Part shown: piece after piece, positions 6,175 to 12,027 of the stretch
How positions within the stretch are numbered: the first letter of the stretch is position 1
Layout: the number at the start of each line of letters is the position of its first letter
From: DATNBT01 sp964579765
GTDB taxonomy: Bacteria > Acidobacteriota > Vicinamibacteria > Vicinamibacterales > CAVVIG01
Assembly (NCBI GenBank): GCA_964579765.1
Contig: CAZOIK010000173.1
Location: 1 to 12,027 of the forward strand
Direction of reading: 5' to 3'
DNA length: 12,027 nt
Program-made: the position numbers and the translations under genes
Notes under the pieces: generated by a model
Databases searched by the model: none
What the model saw: only the letters and a program-made list of their open reading frames with translations
Told to the model about the DNA's origin: nothing

Positions 6175-8688
6175 CTAGTGTCCTCCAGACCGGATTGACG
6201 CCGTCTGCCCGGCCGCCGGCGCGCTGCCGTCGCTCTCGCGCATGCGAAACGGCGCGCTCGTCACGACGCCCATGACGATCGACTTGAAGCGGAAGTTGTC
6301 CGCCGCCGCCTGGCGGACGATGCGACGCACGAGAGGCATGTCGCGGTAGTCGAGGCTTCGCCCCAGCGCGTACGCCAGCAGATTTTCGGTGAACGCCTGC
6401 ACGAACTGATGATCGGGCCGATCGACGATCGCTGCGCGCAGCTCCTCCGGCCCGTCGATCATCGTGCCGTCCGGCAGCTGGCCGGCCGCGTCGATCGCCG
6501 TGCGCGTGTCCGGGTCGTCCATGCGGTACTGCCCGACGGCGTTGAAGTTCTCGAGCGTGAACCCCAGGGGATCCATGACGCCGTGGCACGCGAAGCACGT
6601 CGGGTTCTTCCGATGCTGCTCGAGCCGCGCCCGCAGCGTCTTCGCCGGCTGGCCGCGCCGGTTCTCGGGCAGCGTCGGCACCTTGAGCGGCGGATCGGCC
6701 GGCGGCGTGCCGAGCAGGCGATCCAGAATCCACGCGCCGCGCAGCACGGGAGACGTGCGGTTGGGATAAGCCGTCAGCATCAGGATCGCGCCCTTACCGA
6801 GCAGGCCGTCGCGCCGCGTGTCGGCGAGCGTCACGCGCCGGAACTGGCTGCCTTTCACGTTCTCGACGCCGTAGTGCTCCGCGAGCCGCTCGTTGAGGAA
6901 CGTGTAGTTGGCGGTCAGCAGATCCATCACGCTCTGATCGCTTCTCAGCACGCTGTCGATGAAGAGCTGGAGCTCCTCCTTGAACATGCCGCGCGGATCG
7001 TAGAGCCCGCTCGCGTACGGGAACTGCGCGCGGTCGGGCGTGATCTCGTCGAGCTTCGAGAGGTGCAGCCACTGGAACGCGAAGTCGTCGCTCAACGACT
7101 TCGCCCGCGGGTCGGCGAGCATGCGGCTCACCTGCGCGGCGAGCACGTCGGGCCTGCTGAGGCGCGACTCGCTCGCCAGCGTCAGCAGCTCGTCGTCGGG
7201 GATGCTGCTCCAGAAGAAGAACGACAGGCGCGACGCCAGCTCCAGATCGCTGACCTTGTGAATACCGCCGGTGGTGTCGGCAAATTCGGCGCGATAGAGG
7301 AAGTACGGGCTGGCCAGAATCGCGCTCAGTGCGTCGCGGACGCCGTCGTCGAAGGTGCCCGCCGCGCGTCCCGCCGCATAGAACTTCATCAGCGGCGCTA
7401 GGTCGTCTTCAGTGACGGGACGCCGGAACGCGTGCCGCGCAAGGTTGGCGACGATCTTCTGCGCACATGCGGCCTCGGCCTGCGCCGACGGTCTGCAGAT
7501 GAAAATCTTCGCGCGGCTCTTCGACTGGCTCATGCCGGTAATCGAGAGCGGTCCGCGGAGCTGCAGCGCGTGCGCGGCCTGGATGCGCTCCTGGCCGCCC
7601 TCGAGCTCGACGCTTCGGATGCGCTCGTCGCTCTCCGCGAAGCTGCGCTGCACGAACGTGATCGCCAGCTTGTGCTGCCCCACGGTCGCATGGAAGCGGA
7701 TCTTGCGCAGCCGTCCGTTGATCGCCTCGACCGCCGGATCGAGCGTCTGGTCGATCGCCTTCATGTCCGCGGCGCCGCCGATCGTCGTCCGGTAGAACTC
7801 CTTGCCGTCGAGCAGCGCGATGACCGTGTTCTCGAATTCCATCCGCGGCACTTCGCGCGCGAGCGCCATGTCACCGATCGTGAGCTCGTAGTCGCCGTCG
7901 GCCGGGAAGTTGTGTTCGACGATGAAGCCGCCGCGCGTGCCGAGCGGCATGCCTTCGACATGATGCAGCTGCCGGCCGGTGCCGTCGGCGCCCTTCGGCG
8001 GCAGCGAGATCACCATGTTCGCGACGTCGCCGTACGTCGTCGTCTCCGGGATGGCTTTCGGGTTGCCGACGGCTTCGAGCGCGACCGCGCGCGCGGCGTT
8101 GATGTACTGATCGACGAAGCTCGGCGACACCTGGAGGGCCTCGGCGTTGTTGTCGAAGTGGCCTTTGATGTTGTCGTCGGGCAGCCACTGCTTCGCGTCG
8201 ATGTCGAGCGCGAGCAGATCACGGATCGCGTTTTCGTATTCGCGCCGATTGAGGCGGCGCAGCGGCGCACGGCCGGGGCGCGGCGCGACGGCCTTCGCAT
8301 CGACTGCATGTTCGAGCCAGCCCACGAACGCCGCGGCGTCCTTGGAATCCGGTCGCTTGTTGCCGGCCGGCGGCATGAGTCCGCCGCGCAGTTTGCGGAT
8401 CACTTTCTCGGCAATCTCGGCGCTCTGGTCCGGAGCGTCCAGGTCGAGGCGCGACAGCGCAAGGCCGCCCGAACGAATCCGGTCGCTGTGGCAGCGCATG
8501 CAGTACTCGTTGACGAGCGCGCGCTGCGGAGAGTCTGGCGGTGCGGCGGGGTTCCTGGCGTCGGCGGACGCGGGCGCGGGCGCGGGAGACGACGACTGGG
8601 CCCGTCCCGCCGAAAGGCGATCGTGGGCCACCCCGATATATATAAGGATGGCCGCCGCCGCGATTCCCGCTCTCACGCCTCGCGTCAT
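6175..8688 (-). CDS. planctomycete-type cytochrome c protein with DUF1587-DUF1595-DUF1592-DUF1588-DUF1585 domains
   Basis: 837 residues. The N-terminal hydrophobic stretch (about 8-20) is a Sec signal or anchor, followed by an Ala/Pro/Ser linker. Then comes a c-type heme site CMRCH (C63, C66, H67) with LMPP at 104-107 giving a candidate axial Met105. DUF1587 follows (about 143-210, RRLNRREYENAIRDLLAL), then a beta-rich insert (about 245-365), then DUF1595 (about 408-468, with C398 and C408 as a possible disulfide). DUF1592 spans about 480-605 (ASRLSFFFWSSIPDDELL), DUF1588 about 622-720 with a second CxxCH, CFACHGVMDPLG (C698, C701, H702), and DUF1585 about 750-825. The domain order is standard for the family. 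A role in periplasmic electron transfer or oxidation is inferred from the hemes; the substrate is unknown. It is the first gene of the operon, starting at 8688 behind a weak GGGGA site and a plausible promoter, and ending 2 nt before DUF1552. Confidence 0.92.
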   Translation of the reverse strand: MTRGVRAGIAAAAILIYIGVAHDRLSAGRAQSSSPAPAPASADARNPAAPPDSPQRALVNEYCMRCHSDRIRSGGLALSRLDLDAPDQSAEIAEKVIRKLRGGLMPPAGNKRPDSKDAAAFVGWLEHAVDAKAVAPRPGRAPLRRLNRREYENAIRDLLALDIDAKQWLPDDNIKGHFDNNAEALQVSPSFVDQYINAARAVALEAVGNPKAIPETTTYGDVANMVISLPPKGADGTGRQLHHVEGMPLGTRGGFIVEHNFPADGDYELTIGDMALAREVPRMEFENTVIALLDGKEFYRTTIGGAADMKAIDQTLDPAVEAINGRLRKIRFHATVGQHKLAITFVQRSFAESDERIRSVELEGGQERIQAAHALQLRGPLSITGMSQSKSRAKIFICRPSAQAEAACAQKIVANLARHAFRRPVTEDDLAPLMKFYAAGRAAGTFDDGVRDALSAILASPYFLYRAEFADTTGGIHKVSDLELASRLSFFFWSSIPDDELLTLASESRLSRPDVLAAQVSRMLADPRAKSLSDDFAFQWLHLSKLDEITPDRAQFPYASGLYDPRGMFKEELQLFIDSVLRSDQSVMDLLTANYTFLNERLAEHYGVENVKGSQFRRVTLADTRRDGLLGKGAILMLTAYPNRTSPVLRGAWILDRLLGTPPADPPLKVPTLPENRRGQPAKTLRARLEQHRKNPTCFACHGVMDPLGFTLENFNAVGQYRMDDPDTRTAIDAAGQLPDGTMIDGPEELRAAIVDRPDHQFVQAFTENLLAYALGRSLDYRDMPLVRRIVRQAAADNFRFKSIVMGVVTSAPFRMRESDGSAPAAGQTASIRSGGH
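6181..6186 (-). promoter_or_regulatory. Shine-Dalgarno GGAGGA setting the DUF1552 start
   Basis: GGAGGA on the minus strand ends 8 nt before the ATG at 6172 and lies inside the last codons of the DUF1592 gene. It fixes the DUF1552 start and argues against the long N-terminal extension that is open up to 6733. Confidence 0.7.
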
Positions 8689-8712
8689 CGCCGTATCCCC
8701 AAATCTTACGCG

Positions 8713-8741
8713 AGTGTAACGGGGGACCCGGGCCGGCGCAA
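8713..8741 (-). promoter_or_regulatory. candidate sigma-70-type promoter of the cytochrome operon
   Basis: On the minus strand TTGCGC (8741-8736) and TACACT (8718-8713) are separated by exactly 17 bp. Transcription would start near 8706, leaving a leader of about 18 nt that still contains the GGGGA ribosome site (8700-8696) before the ATG at 8688. The match is partial (4/6 in each box), so this is a prediction. Confidence 0.45.
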
Positions 8742-8784
8742 GGCATCCAAGCCCGTCTGCACACGGCGTCAGGGCCGATTGTCC

Positions 8785-8814
8785 TTGACAAAACAGGCGG
8801 CTTTGGCCGATCTT
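8785..8814 (+). promoter_or_regulatory. candidate promoter of padR
   Basis: A perfect -35 box, TTGACA, lies at 8785-8790. The best -10 is weak: GATCTT at 8809-8814 with an 18-bp spacer. Transcription would begin near 8820, only about 10 nt before the ATG at 8829, and there is no Shine-Dalgarno, so the mRNA would be leaderless or nearly so. The inverted repeat at 8811-8837 overlaps the -10 box, so a bound protein would block initiation. Confidence 0.45.
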
Positions 8815-8837
8815 CCCATCGACAGACGATGGGAAGA
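8811..8837. promoter_or_regulatory. perfect 11-bp inverted repeat over the padR start codon, probable PadR operator
   Basis: The left arm TCTTCCCATCG (8811-8821) and right arm CGATGGGAAGA (8827-8837) are exact reverse complements around the 5-bp spacer ACAGA. The right arm contains the padR ATG (8829-8831) and encodes its first residues, so the symmetry is kept despite coding constraint. PadR proteins are dimers that commonly repress their own genes by binding dyads near the promoter. This position, from the -10 box to the start codon, fits autorepression, possibly combined with an RNA hairpin hiding the start codon. Confidence 0.6.
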
Positions 8838-9161
8838 GACGCCGCGGAACTGCTGCCCGGCACGCTGGACCTGCTGATCCTGAAGACGCTCGTGCGCGGG
8901 GCGATGCACGGGTACGGCATCGCCCAACACCTGAAAACGGTGTCGGACGATGTGCTAAGCGTCGGCGAGAGCTCGCTCTATCCGGCGCTGCAGCGGCTGC
9001 TGCTGCGCGGGTGGGTCAGGGCCGAGTGGGGCGCCTCGGACAACAACCGGCGCGCGCGTTACTACACGCTGACCGCAGCCGGACGGAAGCAGCTCGCGAT
9101 CGAACGCGACGAATTCGATCGCATCGTCGTCGCCATCCGCAAGGTCCTCAACGCGACGTAG
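8829..9161 (+). CDS. PadR-family transcriptional regulator, acidobacterial type
   Basis: 110 residues, the normal length for the short acidobacterial PadR group (TIGR03433-like). The winged-helix domain is plain: GTLDLLILKTL (11-21), HGYGIAQHL (27-35), the recognition-helix region GESSLYPALQRLLLRGWV (46-63), and the wing RARYYTLTAAGRKQL (75-89). The C-terminal helix (90-108) is the short dimerisation arm. It is expected to be a cytoplasmic dimeric repressor of its own operon, which continues 8 nt after its stop with the ADOP permease. No ribosome site precedes the ATG; initiation is probably leaderless. It diverges from the cytochrome operon across 140 bp, so it could influence that operon too. 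The ligand cannot be inferred. Confidence 0.92.
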   Translation: MGRDAAELLPGTLDLLILKTLVRGAMHGYGIAQHLKTVSDDVLSVGESSLYPALQRLLLRGWVRAEWGASDNNRRARYYTLTAAGRKQLAIERDEFDRIVVAIRKVLNAT

Positions 9162-10711
9162 ACCGCACGATGCCGACGATCTTCCGCCGTATCTCGTATC
9201 TGCTGCGCCGGCGGCGCCGCGATGCCGACCTGCGCGAGGAGCTCGAGTTTCATCGCGCGATGAAACAGCGCGATCTCGAAGCGGCCGGTCATGCGCCGGC
9301 CGATGCCGCGCACGCGACGGCGCGCGCCTTGGGCGGCCAGATGCTGGCACGCGATCAGGTACGCGACGTCTGGATCTGGCCATGGATGCAGGACGCAAGC
9401 GGCGACCTTCGGTACGCCGCACGCGCGCTCCGGCGATCGCCGGGGTTCACGCTCGCCGTCGTGCTCACGCTCGCGCTGGGCATTGGCGCGAACACGGCCA
9501 TCTTCAGCCTGCTGAACGCCGTCCTGCTCCGGACGCTGCCCGTTCGCGATCCACAACAGCTCGTGTTTTTCGGCAGCACGATGGCGTCGGGCAGTACCGG
9601 CTTCACGCCGGATGGCGCGACCCAATTGTTTTCGTACCGCTTCTTCCGCGACTTCCGCCGCGAGACCGACGCGTTCTCCGACGTCGCCGCCATCGCCAGC
9701 AGGCTGTTCAGGACGAGCGCCCGCGTCGGCAGCAGCGCCGGTCTCGAACGCGTGAACGTGGAGTTCGTGTCCGGCAGCTATTTCGACACGCTCGGCGTTC
9801 CCGCAAGCGTCGGCCGCACGCTTGCAGACGCCGACGATCAAATGCCGGGCGGACACCTCGTCGCCGTCGTCAGCTATGCCTGGTGGCAGCGGCGGTTCGG
9901 CGCCAGCCCTGTCGCGCTCGGATCGTCGGTGTCCGTCGGCGAGCGCACGTACGTCATTGTCGGCATCGCGCCGCCTGGATTTTCCGGCGTCACCGTCGGC
10001 CAGGCGCCCGATCTCTGGATACCCCTGGCCGCGCAGCCGCAGGTCGCACCTGGTTGGAAGGAACTCGATCGGCCCATGTTCCAGACATTGCATCTGATCG
10101 CGCGTCTGAAGCCGGACCTCACGCGACAGCAGGCGCAGGCGTCCACGAACCTGCTCTTTCGAAACCTCCTGCGGACGTATCTCGGCGCCGGCGCTTCCGC
10201 GCGCACGCTCGACCATGTCGAACACGCGTATGTCGATCTCACGCCGGCCGCGACCGGCCGCTCGTATCTGCGGCCGCAGTTTTCGTCGCCGCTGAAGATT
10301 CTCATGGCCGTCGTCGCGCTGGTGTTGCTGATCGCCTGCGCGAATGTCGGCAACCTCCTGCTCGCGCGCGCCAGCGCGGCCCAACGTGAGATGGCGGTCC
10401 GCATGGCGCTCGGCGCCGGACGCCTGCGGATCGTGCGTCAGCTTCTCGCCGAAAGCGTGATCCTCGGCGGATTGGGCGCACTGCTCGGGATGGTGCTGGC
10501 CTCGACGGCAAGCCGCCTCCTCGTGGCGCTCGTGTCGAGTGGCACGGAACCTCTCTCGCTCGTCACCCCGGTCGACGCGACCGTGCTGACGTTCACAGTC
10601 GCGATCACCCTCACCACGGTGGCGCTCTTCGGCCTCGTGCCGGCCCTCTACATCACTGGTCTGAACCTGACGCCCGAGCTCAAAGACGGCGGCGCCGTCA
10701 CGTCGTCGCGA

Positions 10712-10714
10712 TGA
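10712..10714 (+). other. in-frame nonsense codon in the first ADOP permease
   Basis: The TGA falls between the residues SSR and RLRLSRGL in one continuous reading frame, at the junction between the two permease halves. A single base change from CGA or GGA would explain it. A TTG at 10736 could allow re-initiation of the second half, but the frameshift at 11167 would still truncate it. Confidence 0.8.
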
Positions 10715-11165
10715 CGCCTGCGGCTCTCACGTGGGTTGATCGTCGGCCAGGTCGCGCTGTCGCTGGCTCTCGTGGCGGGCGCTATTCTTTTTCTCCGAAG
10801 CCTCACAAATCTGCTCGCGCTCGACACCGGCTTCGACCGGCGGCAGGTCGTGGTCGCGCATGTCGATCCCGGCGTCGCCGGCTACAAGATCGACGCCGGG
10901 CTCGACTCGATGATGACGCGCATCGAAGAGCGCGTCGCGGCGACGCCGGGGACCGCCGGCGCGAGCTTCGCGCTGACGGTATTCGACCAGGGCGCGTGGT
11001 CGAGCGACGACATCGACGTGCCCGGACGCCGACGCTCGTCCGACGATCCCACGGTGGATTTCAACCTCGTCGGCCCGCAGTACCTGGACGTGATGCGCAT
11101 GCCGATCCTGGCCGGCCGCTCGCTGTCGCCGAGCGACACCGTCGCATCGCGCCGCGTCGCGGTCG

Positions 11166-11168
11166 TCC
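11166..11168 (+). other. +1 frameshift (extra C) in the first ADOP permease
   Basis: The bases read GTCGTCCAACGAGACGATGGC. Removing one C of the CC at 11167-11168 restores GTC AAC GAG ACG ATG GCA, encoding V-N-E-T-M-A, and joins the upstream periplasmic domain to MARRYFGERFPIGRTF without a gap. A one-base insertion in a CC pair is the simplest explanation. Confidence 0.75.
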
Positions 11169-11914
11169 AACGAGACGATGGCACGGCGCTACTTCGGCGA
11201 GCGTTTTCCCATCGGACGCACGTTCACCGTCCACGACGATGAGCGGCCCGACTCGACGGATCTCAACGACGTCGAAGTCGTGGGCGTCGTCCGCGACGCC
11301 AAGTACGAGCGGCTCCGTGAACCGCGGAGAGCCGCGGCGTTCTTCCCGCGCATGCAGCATCAGCATCAGCACGATTTTCTCTACAACCTCGTCGTCCGCC
11401 ACGTGGGCACCTCGGCCGTCGCCGTGGCCGCGATTCGAAGGGCCGTCGCCGAGATCGATCCGAATCTCCCCGTTGACGAGGTCACCACGCTCGAGCAGCT
11501 GGTGGGTGGCACCGTGGTGAACAGCCGCGCCGTCGCATGGCTGTCGCTGGTCTTCGGCGGTCTGGCGGTCGGGCTCGCGTGCATCGGCATCTACGGGGTC
11601 ACGGCGTACGGCGTCGCGCGCCGGACGAACGAACTGGGCGTCCGGATGGCGCTCGGCGCGGACAGCGGCGACGTACTCTGGCTGGTGCTCGGCGAGACTC
11701 TGCGCACCGGTGTCGCCGGCATCGTCATGGGCGTCGGCTTCGCGGCGGCGGCTGGACGTTTCGTTCGCAGCGTGCTCTTTGGCCTGACGCCGTACGATCC
11801 GGCCGCGATCGCGATCGCCGTCGCGACGATGATCGCGATCGCGCTGGCGGCCGGCTACATGCCGGCACGGCGCGCCACGCGCATCGATCCGCTCGCGGCC
11901 CTTCGGACGGAATG

Positions 11915-12027
11915 ATGGCGGTTCACCGGTTATTGCGGCTTCTCCGTCGCATCCAGTACGCGATCCATCGTCGCCGCCGCGACGCCGAACTGCGCGAGGA
12001 GCTCGACTTCCATCGCGCGATGACACA
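11915..12027 (+). CDS. second ADOP-type permease, N-terminus only (3' partial)
   Basis: The ATG at 11915 shares its A with the TGA stop of the preceding permease (TGATG), a sign of translational coupling in one operon. The 37 complete codons visible give a basic start (MAVHRLLRLLRRIQYAIHRR) and then RRDAELREELDFHRAMT, nearly the same as the N-terminal prefix of the first permease (RRDADLREELEFHRAMK). At the DNA level CTGCGCGAGGAGCTCGA is identical in the two genes (9230-9246 and 11990-12006). The rest lies outside the window, so its integrity is unknown. The first FtsX/MacB domain is expected just beyond the edge. Confidence 0.8.
   Translation, partial: MAVHRLLRLLRRIQYAIHRRRRDAELREELDFHRAMT

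Larger units (their letters stand above)
9170..11915 (+). pseudogene. ADOP-type (MacB/FtsX-like) duplicated permease, broken by one stop codon and one frameshift
   Basis: The original protein would be about 914 residues, normal for acidobacterial duplicated orphan permeases (TIGR03434-like). The order is: a charged N-terminal prefix (RRRRRDADLREELEFHRAM, about 13-31), TM1 (about 93-118), a MacB-like periplasmic domain, three TMs (about 378-400, 427-447, 472-495), then a repeat of the same plan. The FtsX signatures are present in both halves (CANVGNLLLARA..EMAVRMALGAG and YGVARRTNELGVRMALGA). Translation from 9170 stops after 514 residues at TGA 10712-10714, although the same frame continues with RLRLSRGLIVGQVALSL. 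The frame then shifts near 11167, where an extra C turns VVNETMARRYF into VVQRDD. No ATPase gene is present. The start at 9170 is 8 nt after padR; earlier in-frame codons are a shadow of padR. As sequenced only an N-terminal half is made, unless the lesions are sequencing errors. Confidence 0.85.

Noticed and set aside
6173..6733. N-terminal extension of the DUF1552 frame by 187 codons
   Set aside because: The extension is Ala/Arg/Gly-rich shadow of DUF1592; a Tat signal and GGAGGA site mark the start at 6172.
8634..8646. AT-rich ATATATATAAGG as a promoter
   Set aside because: It lies inside the first codons of the DUF1592 protein (ILIYIG), downstream of the start on the minus strand and without a matching -35 for any plus-strand gene.
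7432..8877. 481-codon plus-strand ORF across the DUF1592 gene and the intergenic region
   Set aside because: It mirrors the cytochrome gene, shows no domain, and would run through the divergent promoter region and into padR in another frame.
9011..9169. 53-codon upstream extension of the first permease
   Set aside because: It lies within padR in another frame; the normal ADOP prefix begins at the ATG at 9170.
9062..10384. 440-codon minus-strand ORF opposite padR and the permease
   Set aside because: Shadow of the permease reading frame; no recognisable family, and the plus strand has clear PadR and FtsX motifs.
10712..10714. TGA as selenocysteine or programmed recoding
   Set aside because: The position aligns with an ordinary hinge residue, not a redox site, and a separate frameshift 450 bp later also breaks the gene; mutation or sequencing error is simpler.
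1..12027. CRISPR array, tRNA/rRNA genes, transposase or phage genes
   Set aside because: No regularly spaced direct repeats, no tRNA-like cloverleaf, and no transposase or phage motifs were seen in any frame.

Overview
The window is about 12 kb of GC-rich DNA (G/C-biased third codon positions) that most likely comes from an Acidobacteriota genome, probably a Vicinamibacteria-like lineage. The best evidence is at the right end: a small PadR-family regulator followed by long duplicated permeases with no ATPase. This matches the acidobacterial PadR / 'ADOP' (acidobacterial duplicated orphan permease) pairing. An Oar-like TonB-dependent receptor and a DUF1592/DUF1552 cytochrome cluster fit the same group. 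These calls rest on reading the translated sequence; no database search was run.

Left end (1-2070, plus strand): the C-terminal beta-barrel of a TonB-dependent receptor, cut by the window edge. It converges on a minus-strand cluster. The most downstream member of that cluster is a 41-codon membrane miniprotein (2090-2215) with a strong ribosome binding site and a roughly 200-bp leader containing alternating inverted repeats.

Centre (2415-8688, minus strand): four genes packed as an operon. In transcription order they are a DUF1587/1592/1588/1585 planctomycete-type cytochrome c protein with two CxxCH motifs, a Tat-exported DUF1552 protein, an exported ankyrin-repeat protein, and a Tat-exported metallo-beta-lactamase-fold protein whose metal ligands are mostly replaced. 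Spacings are 2 nt, 10 nt and a 32-nt overlap. All four products carry export signals, two Sec-like and two twin-arginine, so the operon seems to encode one extracytoplasmic redox or enzyme module of unknown function. A 54-bp imperfect palindrome lies at the start of the ankyrin gene.

Right end (8829-12027, plus strand): a 140-bp divergent intergenic region carries candidate promoters in both directions. It also holds a perfect 11-bp inverted repeat that covers the padR start codon and is probably the PadR operator. The first ADOP permease downstream is a pseudogene as sequenced: one in-frame TGA at 10712-10714 and one extra C near 11167. A second ADOP gene begins with a 1-nt overlap at 11915 and runs off the window.

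The points most worth following are the four-gene exported cytochrome/DUF1552/ankyrin/degenerate-MBL module, the start-codon palindrome of padR, and the broken first permease next to what may be an intact sister copy.
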